From the NCBI GenBank assembly GCA_029212785.1, contig JARGOG010000013.1, forward strand, positions 1-64,000: 64,000 nt of DNA, in the 5' to 3' direction. Positions within the stretch are counted from its first letter, which is position 1; each line of letters starts with the position of its first letter. A program made the translations under genes and the position numbers. The notes below the pieces were generated by a model. It was given only the letters and a program-made list of their open reading frames with translations, was not told the DNA's origin and made no database searches. Shown here one piece after another: positions 1 to 8,763 of the stretch. This stretch comes from Thalassobaculaceae bacterium. Lineage in GTDB: Bacteria > Pseudomonadota > Alphaproteobacteria > Thalassobaculales > Thalassobaculaceae.

Positions 1-1091
1 TCGATTTCTCGACCCTCCTGCCGGGACCGATGGCGACGCTCATCCTGGCCGAGGCCGGGGCCGAGGTGATCAAGCTGGAGCGTCCCGGCAGCGGCGAGGA
101 CATGCGTGCCTATCCGCCGATGGTGACCGAGGACAGCGGCGTCAACTTCGCCCTGTTGAACCGGGGCAAGCGGTCGCTCGCCGTCGACCTGAAGGACCCT
201 GAGACCGTGGAACGGGTGAAAGGCCTGATCCGGGACGCGGACGTGCTGGTGGAGCAGTTCCGCCCCGGCGTGATGGACCGTCTTGGCCTTGGCTACGACA
301 CGCTGAAGGCGCTGAATCCGGCCCTGGTCTACTGCTCGATCACCGGCTTCGGGCAGACCGGGCCGAAGGCCAGCCTCGCCGCCCATGATCTGAACTACAT
401 GTCGGAAAGCGGGATTCTCAACCTGGGCGCCGACAGCCGCGGGGATCCGGTCCTGCCGCCGGTGCTGGTCGCCGATATCGGCGGTGGCACCATGCCGGCG
501 GTGATCTCCATCCTGCTGGCCCTGCGCGAGGCGGAGAAGACCGGCGAGGGGGCCTATCTGGACGTGGCCATGGCCGACAACCTGTTCGCCTGGGGCTATT
601 GGGCGCTGGGCGAGCGGGCGGCCGGCAAGGGCGATCCGACACCCGGGGGCGAACTGGTCACCGGCGGGTCGCCGCGCTATCAGGTCTATCGCTGCGCCGA
701 CGGCCGGTGGCTCGCATGTGCGCCGCTGGAACCCAAGTTCTGGGCCAATTTCTGCCGGGTGATCGCCCTGCCGGACGCGCTGATCGACGACGCGGCGGAC
801 TCGGCCGCGACCCGGGCCGCCGTGGCCGAGATCATCGCCTCGAAATCCAGCGCCGACTGGCTGGCGGAATTCGACGGCGTGGATGCCTGCGTGACCCTGG
901 TGAAGACCGTCTCGGAAGCGGCGGCGGATCCGCATTTCCAAGAGCGTGGCCTGTTTGCCGGATCCATGCGGGCGGGCGACACGACAATGACCCCGCTGCC
1001 CCCGCCGATCGCCCCGATCTACCGCGATCCCGCGGGCGGTCAGACTTTCCCGGCGTTGGGTGACGCCAATGACGATCTGCTGAAGGAGTAA
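1..1091 (+). CDS. CaiB/BaiF family CoA transferase (5' end outside window)
   Basis: Family III CoA transferase, which moves CoA from one acyl-CoA to a free acid, probably in carboxylic acid or carnitine-type catabolism. The open frame runs in from the left edge: residues before the first internal ATG at position 30 read DFSTLLPGP, a usual part of this family's N-terminus, so the true start lies upstream of the window. 362 residues are visible. Family signatures include AEVIKLERPG, LNRGKRSLAVDLKD and VLVEQFRPGVMDRLGLGY near the N-terminus; the second of these carries the hinge of the first Rossmann half. The stop is followed after 3 bases by the next gene, so the two are likely one operon. The substrate cannot be told from sequence. 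Confidence 0.93.
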   Translation, partial: DFSTLLPGPMATLILAEAGAEVIKLERPGSGEDMRAYPPMVTEDSGVNFALLNRGKRSLAVDLKDPETVERVKGLIRDADVLVEQFRPGVMDRLGLGYDTLKALNPALVYCSITGFGQTGPKASLAAHDLNYMSESGILNLGADSRGDPVLPPVLVADIGGGTMPAVISILLALREAEKTGEGAYLDVAMADNLFAWGYWALGERAAGKGDPTPGGELVTGGSPRYQVYRCADGRWLACAPLEPKFWANFCRVIALPDALIDDAADSAATRAAVAEIIASKSSADWLAEFDGVDACVTLVKTVSEAAADPHFQERGLFAGSMRAGDTTMTPLPPPIAPIYRDPAGGQTFPALGDANDDLLKE

Positions 1092-1094
1092 CGC

Positions 1095-2081
1095 ATGCGG
1101 GCCGTGGTTATGGAGGCGTTCGGGGCGCCGGAGCAGGCCGTGCTCAAGGATCTCCCGGCACCGGTGCCGGGACCGGGCGAAGTCGTGGTGCGCACGCGCG
1201 CCGCCGGGGTGAACTATCCGGATCTGCTGGTGGTCGAGGGCAAATATCAGCACAAGCCGCCGCTGCCCTTCACGCCGGGCAAGGAACTGGCGGGCGAGAT
1301 CGTGTCCGTGGGCGCGGGCGTCGATCAATGGAAGCCCGGAGACCGGGTGATGGCTCAGGTCGAGTATGGCGCTTTCGCCGAGGACGTGTTGGCCGGCGCG
1401 GATCAGTGCTTCGCATTGCCGGACGGCATGGCGTTCACCGACGCGGCGGCCATGGGTCTGGTCTATCAGACCGCCTGGTTCGCGCTGCTCGACCGGGGCG
1501 GCTTCAAGCCGGGCGAGACGGTTCTGGTCCTGGGAGCCACCGGCGGTGTCGGCATGGCGGCCCTGCAACTGGTAAAGGCGCTCGGCGGGACGGCCCTCGC
1601 CGGGGTGACCACGATGTCCAAGGCCGATGCCGCCCGGGCGGCGGGGGCCGACCACATCATCGACCTGTCCGGCGAGGACCTGCGCGACGGATTGCGGGAT
1701 CAGGTCTATGCGGTGACCGATGCCAAGGGGGCCGATGTATGCATCGATCCGCTCGGCGGCGATCCGTTCGACGCGGCAATGCGCGCGCTCGCCTGGTGCG
1801 GGCGGATGGTGGTCGTCGGCTTTGCCGCCGGCCGCATCCCGGTGATCAAGGCCAACTACCTGCTGGTCAAGAACATCGCCGTGTCCGGCCTGCAATGGTC
1901 AGATTATCGCGACCGCACGCCGGCGCGCATGGCCGAGGCCCAGGCGGAGATCTTCCGCCTGCATACCGAGGGCAAACTGAAGGCCAATGTTATGGCGACC
2001 TATCCGCTGGAGGACATGGCGGACGCGCTGGCCGTGATCCGTGACCGCAAAGTGGTCGGAAAAGTGGTGCTGGAAGTGTGA
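1095..2081 (+). CDS. NADPH:quinone oxidoreductase-like MDR protein (zinc-independent)
   Basis: Medium-chain dehydrogenase/reductase of the quinone oxidoreductase (QOR/Qor2) group, 328 residues. It has the GroES-like N-terminal half (residues 1 to about 120, with AAGVNYPDLLVVEGKY) and a Rossmann half with the NADPH loop LGATGGVGMAALQ near residue 150. Cysteine ligands of zinc alcohol dehydrogenases are absent, consistent with the zinc-free branch. It reduces quinones or enoyl compounds with NADPH in characterised relatives; the substrate here is not known. It starts 3 bases after the CoA transferase stop and has a GGAG-type ribosome binding site inside the end of that gene, so the pair is probably co-transcribed. 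Confidence 0.93.
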   Translation: MRAVVMEAFGAPEQAVLKDLPAPVPGPGEVVVRTRAAGVNYPDLLVVEGKYQHKPPLPFTPGKELAGEIVSVGAGVDQWKPGDRVMAQVEYGAFAEDVLAGADQCFALPDGMAFTDAAAMGLVYQTAWFALLDRGGFKPGETVLVLGATGGVGMAALQLVKALGGTALAGVTTMSKADAARAAGADHIIDLSGEDLRDGLRDQVYAVTDAKGADVCIDPLGGDPFDAAMRALAWCGRMVVVGFAAGRIPVIKANYLLVKNIAVSGLQWSDYRDRTPARMAEAQAEIFRLHTEGKLKANVMATYPLEDMADALAVIRDRKVVGKVVLEV

Positions 2082-2144
2082 GAGGCGAGGCGCTCCGAGA
2101 ACTCAAGGGTCGAGTTCGGGACGACATCGCTGGGTAAGACCGGG

Positions 2145-2996
2145 TTAGAATCGCGCCAGAAACCGGTCCAGCGCGATCCTGGCCGCCGGCTCGTCCAGGG
2201 TTGGAGCGTGGCCGATCTCGGGCAGGGTGAGCGCCTCCATCGCCGGATAGCGCCGCTGCATCTCCGCCACCGTCTCGGACGAAAGCACGATCGACCGCCC
2301 GCCGTGGATCAGCAGCGTCGGCACCGCGGTCAGGGCGGTGAATAGCGCCCAGAGATCGGCATCCTTCGCATCGGGCTCCGCCAGTGGTTTCACGATCGCC
2401 GGATCCCAGTCCTGGCGCAGGCTGCCATCGGGTTCCTGGCGGTAGGTCGCCTTGGCGAAGGCGATCCACTCCTTCTCGGAGGTGAGGGAGAGATTGGGCA
2501 GAATGGCGTGCATCTCCTCGGCCGCCGCCCGCCAATCCGCCGGACGCCGATCGCGGCCCATGACCTCGATCAGATAGTCGCCGCCGCTATCGGGCACATG
2601 CGGGCCGATATCGTTGAGAACGACCGCCGCCAAGGCCGTCGGCGCCATCGCGGCGAGCGCCATGGCCATTAGCCCGCCGAATGAGGTGCCGATCGCCACG
2701 ACCTTGTGCAGGCCGAGGGCAACCATGACCGCGCGGACGTCATCCAGCATCACCGGCGGGGCATAGTTCCGCGGATCGCTCTCGTAGTCGGAGCGGCCGC
2801 GGCCGCGGTAGTCGAGACTGACCAGCCGGCGCGGGGCAAGACGCTCGGCGATATGGGCGAAGTCCCTGGTGTTGCGGGCATAGCCGGGCAGGCCGAGTAC
2901 CGGCAGACGAGGATCGAGCGGATCCCCCCAATCGGCGGTGAACAGACGAGCGCCGGACCGACTGGTCACGAAACGCTCCCGACAGGCAATCGCCAT
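2145..2996 (-). CDS. alpha/beta hydrolase
   Basis: Alpha/beta-hydrolase fold protein of 283 residues. Visible are the oxyanion-region segment LGLPGYARNTRDFAHIAERL, the nucleophile elbow GTSFGG (GxSxG) near residue 105 and a late histidine in EIGHAPTLDEP. The frame stays open far upstream, but that part overlaps the haloacid dehalogenase gene; the ATG at 2996 follows that gene's stop by 11 bases and starts a typical N-terminus, so it was chosen. It is likely co-transcribed with the dehalogenase. Family members are esterases, haloperoxidases or C-C hydrolases; nothing here fixes the substrate. Confidence 0.9.
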   Translation of the reverse strand: MAIACRERFVTSRSGARLFTADWGDPLDPRLPVLGLPGYARNTRDFAHIAERLAPRRLVSLDYRGRGRSDYESDPRNYAPPVMLDDVRAVMVALGLHKVVAIGTSFGGLMAMALAAMAPTALAAVVLNDIGPHVPDSGGDYLIEVMGRDRRPADWRAAAEEMHAILPNLSLTSEKEWIAFAKATYRQEPDGSLRQDWDPAIVKPLAEPDAKDADLWALFTALTAVPTLLIHGGRSIVLSSETVAEMQRRYPAMEALTLPEIGHAPTLDEPAARIALDRFLARF

Positions 2997-3007
2997 CCGC
3001 GCGCCCG

Positions 3008-3718
3008 TCAGGCGACGCCGACGATCGACGGCAGCGCGTCGAGGGTCTTCAATTCGATGTCCGGGGCGCCCGGCAGCCGCTCCTTCGCCTGCCCGAAGCG
3101 GTTGCACCAGGCGACCTTGAAGCCGAAGGACGAGGCGGCCGCCGCGTCCCAGGCGTTCGACGACTGGAAGCTGATCGCCGCGGGGCCGGACACGCCGAGC
3201 CGGTCGACCGCGAGCCGATAGACGCTCGGATCCGGCTTGAACACGCCCAGTTCGTCGACCGACAGAACAGCGTCGAGCAGCGGGGTGCAGCCGGTGCTGT
3301 CGCAAACGCTCTGCAGCATGTCGGGAGAGCCGTTGGACAGGATCGCGGTCTTCATCCCGCCGGCCTTCAGCGCCTCCAGGACCCCGACGACCTCCGGATA
3401 GGTATCGAGCGTGCGGTAGCTGTCCATCAGCGCCTGGCGCAGCCCCGTCGGCGGACCGCCCGGAAAGGCGGTCTCGAGGGCGAAGTCGAGGGCGTCGCCG
3501 GTGACCTGCCAGAAAGGGACGTAATGCTCCCGGCCCATCAGGCTGCGGAGCCAGGAATAGGCGAGCTGTTTGGTGCGCCAGACATCCGACATGATCTGCG
3601 CCGGCTCCACCTCGAGTCCGAAGTCGTCGCGGCATCTGGCGACGGCGGAATGGACGTCGAACATGGTTCCATAGGCATCGAAGACACAGGCCTCGATCCC
3701 CTCGAAGCGGTCGGTCAT
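3008..3718 (-). CDS. (S)-2-haloacid dehalogenase, type II (HAD superfamily)
   Basis: HAD-superfamily protein of 236 residues with the order expected of L-2-haloacid dehalogenases: nucleophile aspartate in FDAYGTMFDV (residues about 12 to 21), SNGSPDML as motif II, KPDPSVYRLA with the motif III lysine, and SSNAWDAAAA near residue 175. The SNAWDA segment is characteristic of the dehalogenase branch. The reaction is hydrolytic removal of halide from short 2-haloacids with inversion. The start at 3718 is preceded by a GGGGGA ribosome binding site; a longer frame upstream has no such support. It is the first gene of a two-gene unit with the alpha/beta hydrolase. Confidence 0.92.
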   Translation of the reverse strand: MTDRFEGIEACVFDAYGTMFDVHSAVARCRDDFGLEVEPAQIMSDVWRTKQLAYSWLRSLMGREHYVPFWQVTGDALDFALETAFPGGPPTGLRQALMDSYRTLDTYPEVVGVLEALKAGGMKTAILSNGSPDMLQSVCDSTGCTPLLDAVLSVDELGVFKPDPSVYRLAVDRLGVSGPAAISFQSSNAWDAAAASSFGFKVAWCNRFGQAKERLPGAPDIELKTLDALPSIVGVA

Positions 3719-3762
3719 GTCGGTTCCCCCGGTGTTGCTCCGACGCCGGTCTTTCTCGGGCG

Positions 3763-5883
3763 TCAGTTGCGCTTCAGCGCCGCTTGTTGACGGTCCAACA
3801 ATACGCCGCAGGAGTAGACGCACCAGACTTTCTGCGCGCCGGGCTCGAGGGAAGCGAGCGCGGTCGCCTGATCGTGATCGTTCGCCAGCCGGTCGCGGTA
3901 CACGTGCAGGGCTTCCAGCACGCGCTGCACGTAGTTCCGGGTCTCGGAGAACGGGATGCGCTCGATCCAGTCGATCACGTCGACACTGGGATCGCTCGGG
4001 TCGCCATGCTCGCGCACCCAGGTCACCACCCGGTGCGGGCCGGCATTGTAGGAGGCGATCGCCTTGATGTAGTGGCCGTCGAATCGGTGGACCATCTGCT
4101 TGAGGTAGGTGCTGCCGAGGCGGACATTGTAGTCGGGCCGGGCGATCAGCGAGCCGAGATCGTAATCCAGGCCGATCGACTGCGCGGTCTGCTTGGCCGT
4201 CGCCGGCATGAGCTGCATCAGGCCGCGCGCCCCGACCCGGCTCACGGCGGTCGCCTCGAAGCTGCTCTCCTGTCGGATGATCGCGTGCACCAGTGCCGGC
4301 TCCGGTCCCTCGGTCGGGATCGGATCGAGCAGCGGGTAGCCCAGGGATGGCAGGATCATGCGCCCCACGGCCGCACGCCGCGCGGTGAACACGGCGGTGC
4401 CGAGCTCTCCCGCACTCGCGGCGGTCTCGGCGATCAGGGCGGAGCGGTCGGTGTCCTCGCTGCCGACGGCAAGGTGGCGCAGGAACAGGCGGGCGAGCCG
4501 GTCCATGCGCAGGCGGATCAGCGCCTTCGCGGCGCGGACCTCGTCATCGGCATCGAACGCGGCACGGGCGGCGGCATCCGGGGTGGCCGGTTCCGGCAGC
4601 ATGATGTGCTTGGCGTCGATCCGAGCAGCGGCGAGCTGGCCGTAGAAGGTGGTCTGGAACGCGGCGCCGCGCTCGTACCAGACCCGCGCTTCTTCCGGAT
4701 TGCCGATCGCTTCCGCCGCGCGGCCGGCCCAGTAGGCGGCCCGTCCGGAACTGATCGGGGTCGAGACATTGGCGTGGAGTTGACTGAAATGGCGCAGCGC
4801 GTCCTGCGGCCGGTCGAGAAACCGCAGAGCGATCCACCCGGCCAGCCACTCGGCTTCGGCGAACGGTCCACCGGAGCGTTGCGAGTGCGACGCGGCGAGC
4901 TGGTACGCGTCCTCCAGGTTGCCGTCGTCCAGCGCCTCGCGGATATGCCAGGCTCGCTCGCGCCACCACAGGCCGACGAATTCGTCCGACCGTGGCGCCT
5001 GGAACATCAGGTCGCGGGCGCCGGCGCGCATGCCGGCCAGACGGCGCCAGCGCAGGCGCTCATAATGCAGGCCCGGATCGTCCTGTAAGTCGGCCGGAAC
5101 CCGCTTGACCGCGGCATCCACGCCGGCCTGGCGATAGCGTAGGCGCAGACGCGCGTCGGCCAATTTCTTCCAGCCGGCGGGAACGTGATCCATGGCCTGG
5201 CGTGCGGCACCGGCATGGCCGCGCCAGAGCATCTCGTCCAGACGCTCGATGTGATCGATCTCGCGCAGGTGCTTCCCGTAGAGGGCCAGGAAATTCGCTT
5301 CGTCGCGCTTGCCGAGCTCGATATGGCGCCAGGTCTCGCGCACCGTGGCTTGAAGGGCGGCCTCGTCGCCGATCCTGGCGATCACCGCCAGTTGGGCGAG
5401 CCGGCCGTCGGTGGTGCGGGGAGGGTGCTTGGCGAACCATTCCTGCCGGCGCGACAGGCTCACATCGTCGGAGATCAGTTGCTCGGCGCGGGCGACGAGC
5501 GTCGCCTCGTCGGGCCAGTTCGGATGATCGTGCACGAACCGCTCGATCGCCGCGAAGGCGGTAGGCTGGCCACCGTCGCGCAGGCGCATCCATTCGAACA
5601 GCGCTTCCAACTGGTCGTCGCGCTGGCGTCCGCGTCCTTTGAGCGCCTTGTCCCAGTCACCGGAATTGGCGAAGGACAATGTGGTGCGCCAGGCGGCGTC
5701 CGAGGCCGACAGACCCGTCAGTCTGTCGGGTCGCATCACCGGTTCAGGCACGCCGGTGGCCGAAACGGGCGCCGCCTTAGCGGGGCGCTGTTTGGGTGCC
5801 GGAGCCGCACCTTCGGCGTGAACCGCACTCGCCATCGCGAGTACGGCAGCGCCGAAAATGATCGGGAGACCGCGCACGTTCAT
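3763..5883 (-). CDS. soluble lytic murein transglycosylase (Slt70-like)
   Basis: Periplasmic lytic transglycosylase of 706 residues that cleaves peptidoglycan between MurNAc and GlcNAc with formation of 1,6-anhydro ends. A signal peptide (NVRGLPIIFGAAVLAMASAV) is followed by a long alpha-helical region typical of the Slt70 superhelix (to about residue 540). The C-terminal SLT domain has the catalytic glutamate in IIRQESSFEATAVS, then GARGLMQLMPATA and the IASYNAGPHRV motif. The start at 5883 is preceded by GGAGGA at 5-base spacing; an ATG 15 bases upstream lacks this. It diverges from dapA across a 197-base gap. Confidence 0.95.
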   Translation of the reverse strand: MNVRGLPIIFGAAVLAMASAVHAEGAAPAPKQRPAKAAPVSATGVPEPVMRPDRLTGLSASDAAWRTTLSFANSGDWDKALKGRGRQRDDQLEALFEWMRLRDGGQPTAFAAIERFVHDHPNWPDEATLVARAEQLISDDVSLSRRQEWFAKHPPRTTDGRLAQLAVIARIGDEAALQATVRETWRHIELGKRDEANFLALYGKHLREIDHIERLDEMLWRGHAGAARQAMDHVPAGWKKLADARLRLRYRQAGVDAAVKRVPADLQDDPGLHYERLRWRRLAGMRAGARDLMFQAPRSDEFVGLWWRERAWHIREALDDGNLEDAYQLAASHSQRSGGPFAEAEWLAGWIALRFLDRPQDALRHFSQLHANVSTPISSGRAAYWAGRAAEAIGNPEEARVWYERGAAFQTTFYGQLAAARIDAKHIMLPEPATPDAAARAAFDADDEVRAAKALIRLRMDRLARLFLRHLAVGSEDTDRSALIAETAASAGELGTAVFTARRAAVGRMILPSLGYPLLDPIPTEGPEPALVHAIIRQESSFEATAVSRVGARGLMQLMPATAKQTAQSIGLDYDLGSLIARPDYNVRLGSTYLKQMVHRFDGHYIKAIASYNAGPHRVVTWVREHGDPSDPSVDVIDWIERIPFSETRNYVQRVLEALHVYRDRLANDHDQATALASLEPGAQKVWCVYSCGVLLDRQQAALKRN

Positions 5884-6080
5884 TGCTGTCCTCCGCACGA
5901 TCGGCGGCGTTCCGCAGGGGGGAGGCGGGGCCGACGTCGAACGACCAAGGTAGTGCTGCGGCCGCTAACCGCCAAGCGGGCATGGAAAATTAGGCTGTCA
6001 ACCGCCCTTGCTCCGGGTGGGACGCGGGCGTAATGTCGCGCGCTCTACGTTCCTGTAACTGCCGACTCGGGAGAAAGCCG

Positions 6081-6983
6081 ATGGGCTACGCATTCGGACA
6101 GCCGTTGTTCAAGGGATCACTTGTTGCCTTGATCACGCCGTTCAAAAACGGCGCGGTGGACGAGGATGCGTTCCGAAAACTCGTGGACTGGCAGATCGAG
6201 CAGGGCACCAATGGCCTGGTCCCGGTCGGCACCACGGGCGAAAGCCCGACATTGAGCCATGACGAGCACAAGCGCGTCATCGAACTCTGCATCGAGCAGA
6301 CCGCCGGCCGGGTGCCGGTGATCGCCGGTGCCGGCTCGAACTCGACCAAGGAAGCGGTGGAGTTCACCGAGCATGCGGCGGAAGCCGGTGCCGATGCGGT
6401 GCTGCACGTCATGCCGTATTACAACAAGCCGACCCAGGAGGGCATGTTCCGGCATTTCGAGGCGATCAATAACGCCGTCGATATCCCGATCATCATCTAC
6501 AACATTCCCGGTCGCTCGATCGTGGACATGTCGGTGGACACGATGAAGCGGTGCTACGAGCAGCTCAAGAACGTCACCGGCGTGAAGGACGCGACCGCCG
6601 ATCTGGTCCGTCCGATCAAGCAGCGCATGGCCATGGGGGCCGACTTCTGTCAGCTCACCGGCGAGGATGCCTCGGTGTTGCCGTTCCTGTCCCAAGGCGG
6701 CCACGGCTGCATCTCGGTCACCGCCAACGTGGCGCCCAAGCAGCTCTCTGACATGCATCTGGCGTGGCAGAACCGCGACCTGGACACGGCGTTCACCATC
6801 AATGAGCGGCTGCAGCCGCTGCATGCCGCGCTGTTCTGCGAGAGCAGCCCGGGGCCGGTGAAATACGCCGCCAGCCTGCTTGGCATCTGCGAGTCGACGG
6901 CGCGCCTGCCGATCTACGAGATCGCCGATGAGAGCAAGGTGAAGGTGGAAAGCGCCATGCGCCATGCGGGGCTGCTGAACTAG
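6081..6983 (+). CDS. dapA: 4-hydroxy-tetrahydrodipicolinate synthase
   Basis: DapA, which condenses pyruvate with aspartate semialdehyde in the first committed step of lysine and meso-diaminopimelate synthesis. 300 residues, about the normal family length. Motifs: [20 protein letters not shown] with the catalytic tyrosine, IIYNIPGRS, and GVKDAT with the Schiff-base lysine near residue 172. The start at 6081 is preceded by GGGAGA and begins at the conserved F[11 protein letters not shown] region; an upstream in-frame ATG at 6033 has poorer context. It is followed by a GC-rich hairpin and then smpB, a common order in Alphaproteobacteria. Confidence 0.98.
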   Translation: MGYAFGQPLFKGSLVALITPFKNGAVDEDAFRKLVDWQIEQGTNGLVPVGTTGESPTLSHDEHKRVIELCIEQTAGRVPVIAGAGSNSTKEAVEFTEHAAEAGADAVLHVMPYYNKPTQEGMFRHFEAINNAVDIPIIIYNIPGRSIVDMSVDTMKRCYEQLKNVTGVKDATADLVRPIKQRMAMGADFCQLTGEDASVLPFLSQGGHGCISVTANVAPKQLSDMHLAWQNRDLDTAFTINERLQPLHAALFCESSPGPVKYAASLLGICESTARLPIYEIADESKVKVESAMRHAGLLN

Positions 6984-7013
6984 ACGACACGTTCCGCATT
7001 CGCGGATGCCGGA

Positions 7014-7041
7014 GCGGCCCGCCCTTCTGGGGCGGGCCGTG
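7014..7041 (+). terminator. hairpin after dapA, probable terminator
   Basis: Perfect 10-bp stem (7015-7024 with 7030-7039, CGGCCCGCCC/GGGCGGGCCG) and 5-base loop TTCTG, starting 31 bases after the dapA stop. The T-tract behind it is weak (TGTCCGTT), so termination may be partial and some readthrough into smpB is possible. Confidence 0.6.
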
Positions 7042-7117
7042 TCCGTTCGGGCTCGGGCCTCGACATGAGGGACCGGCTGCCTATATACGCACGGCTGACT
7101 TACAAGGAGAGAGCGCC

Positions 7118-7588
7118 ATGGCGGGCACGCAAGGCGCCCGCAAAGAGGTTGCTCGAAACCGGCGGGCCCGACACGAATACATGATCGAGGACACCCTGGA
7201 GGCCGGTCTCATGCTGACCGGCTCCGAGGTGAAGTCGCTGCGCGAGGGCCGCGCGTCGATCAACGAGTCCTATGCCGGCGACGAAAAGGGCGACCTGGCG
7301 CTGATCAATTCCCATATCCCCGTCTACAAACCCGCCGAGCCGTTCAACCACGAGCCGCGCCGGGTGCGCCGGCTGCTGGTCCACCGCAAGGAGCGCGACC
7401 GGCTGCTGGGCATGATCCGGCGCGAGGGCTACACGATCGTGCCGCTGTCGCTGTATTTCAACGACCGCGGCATCGCCAAGCTGGAGATCGGTCTGGCCCG
7501 CGGCAAGAAGATGGCCGACAAGCGCGAGGACGTGAAGAAGCGCGACTGGGAGCGGCAGAAGGCCCGACTGATGCGGGAAAAGGGCTGA
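7118..7588 (+). CDS. smpB: SsrA-binding protein SmpB
   Basis: 156-residue tmRNA-binding protein for trans-translation; it carries alanyl-tmRNA to stalled ribosomes. The full family pattern is visible: [36 protein letters not shown], the basic [12 protein letters not shown] segment, [20 protein letters not shown], and a basic C-terminal tail ([18 protein letters not shown]) that sits in the empty mRNA path. The start has AGGAGA at good spacing. The ssrA RNA gene itself is not in this window. Confidence 0.98.
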   Translation: MAGTQGARKEVARNRRARHEYMIEDTLEAGLMLTGSEVKSLREGRASINESYAGDEKGDLALINSHIPVYKPAEPFNHEPRRVRRLLVHRKERDRLLGMIRREGYTIVPLSLYFNDRGIAKLEIGLARGKKMADKREDVKKRDWERQKARLMREKG

Positions 7589-7637
7589 TCCCTCGTCGAG
7601 ACCGATCCCTCGTCGAGACCGATCCGTCATTGAGAAA
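7587..7637. repeat. 17-bp tandem direct repeat behind smpB
   Basis: Two exact head-to-tail copies of GATCCCTCGTCGAGACC (7587-7603 and 7604-7620) followed by a third degenerate copy (7621-7637, GATCCGTCATTGAGAAA). The first copy overlaps the smpB stop codon by two bases. It may be a replication-slippage product; no function can be assigned. Confidence 0.8.
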
Positions 7638-7686
7638 TGCCGCCCCAGATGCCACAGAGGTTCCTTTGAGAGCCGAGGAGTGGTGC

Positions 7687-8763
7687 GTGACGGGGTTCGG
7701 AGAGCAGAGACCACTGACGGGTTTAGTCCTGGCCGGCGCGGCGACGGCGCTGTGGCCGTCGGCGGCTGGCGCCCACGACACCTGGGTCCTGACCCACGAT
7801 CAGGAGAGTGCGGCCGAGATGGCGCCCGCGCCCGAGATCTTCACCGCGATCGGTGCGGAGAACGTATCGATCACGGTCCTGGCGATCGCCTTCGTCTTCG
7901 CTTGGATACGGATCGGCCGCACCGACTGGCCAAGGCGGATGCAAGACCGGTTGGGGCTGCCGGTGATCCGGTTTCCGGCGTTTCAGGGCTATGCGGCGCT
8001 GGCACTGCGTCTCGGGTTGGCCGCCATGCTGCTGACGGCGGCCTTCGGGCTGCATCCGCGGCTGGGATACGCTCCGTTCGAGAGCCCCGTCCTGTTCGCC
8101 TCGGACCTTGAGTTTCGACATATTGACGGGGACTGGAGCTGGCTGATTTGGTGGCAGGTGATCCTGGGCTTGGGCCTGGCCCTCGGGGCCTATGTCCGTG
8201 TGCTGGCGGTGCTGTTCGCCGCCACCGTACTGTTCGGCTTCTATCTGTTCACCTGGCCGTTGCTGGCCTATGCCGGCGTGCTGCTCGGCACCGCCTACTA
8301 TCTGCTGATCCGAGGAGGTGGGCGGTTCCAGCTTCCCCTGCCGGCGATATCCGGTGCCCACGGTTTGGTGATGCGCCTCCAGGCGGTGACACCCGGGCAT
8401 CCGCAATTCGTCTTGCGCATCCTGACCGGGCTGACCTTCCTTTATCTCGGCGTGCTGTTCAAATTTCTGCACCCGACCTTCTTGATGGAGGGGATCCGGC
8501 ACTATGACCTGCCACTGTTCGGCTTCGAGGCCGAGACCTTCGTGTTCATCGTCGCCACGGTGGAGACGGCCGTCGGGATCCTGATCACCGCCGGAGTGCT
8601 GATCCGCCCGTTGACGCTGGTGCTCGTCGGGGCACTCGCTTTTTTCACAGTCGCCATGGACGAGGGGGTGCTGGGGCACAGCTTCCTTTACGGCGTCGTC
8701 GCCGCGTTCCTGATCAACGGCGCGGGGCAATCGGGCGCGCGGCGCCGGCGGGAGACGGGCTAG
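7687..8763 (+). CDS. DoxX-like integral membrane protein
   Basis: Membrane protein of about 358 residues with a probable signal sequence or first TM (LTGLVLAGAATALWPSAAGA) and then some eight hydrophobic segments. The later half (LRILTGLTFLYLGVLFKFLH, then VETAVGILITAGVLIRPLTL) resembles the DoxX/DoxD four-helix module, seemingly duplicated in weaker form in the first half. I chose a GTG at 7687 because GAGGAG lies 6 bases upstream; an upstream TTG at 7630 is in the repeat region with no ribosome binding site. A DHDTW-like segment after the signal peptide suggests a periplasmic N-terminal loop. Role unknown. Its stop shares a CTAG with the convergent glycosylase gene. Confidence 0.8.
   Translation: MTGFGEQRPLTGLVLAGAATALWPSAAGAHDTWVLTHDQESAAEMAPAPEIFTAIGAENVSITVLAIAFVFAWIRIGRTDWPRRMQDRLGLPVIRFPAFQGYAALALRLGLAAMLLTAAFGLHPRLGYAPFESPVLFASDLEFRHIDGDWSWLIWWQVILGLGLALGAYVRVLAVLFAATVLFGFYLFTWPLLAYAGVLLGTAYYLLIRGGGRFQLPLPAISGAHGLVMRLQAVTPGHPQFVLRILTGLTFLYLGVLFKFLHPTFLMEGIRHYDLPLFGFEAETFVFIVATVETAVGILITAGVLIRPLTLVLVGALAFFTVAMDEGVLGHSFLYGVVAAFLINGAGQSGARRRRETG

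Noticed and set aside
3784-5088. 434-codon plus-strand frame opposite the lytic transglycosylase
   Set aside because: Composition mirrors the coding strand; no domain.
7630-7686. Longer DoxX-like protein starting at a TTG at 7630
   Set aside because: It lies in the tandem repeat and has no ribosome binding site; the GTG at 7687 does.
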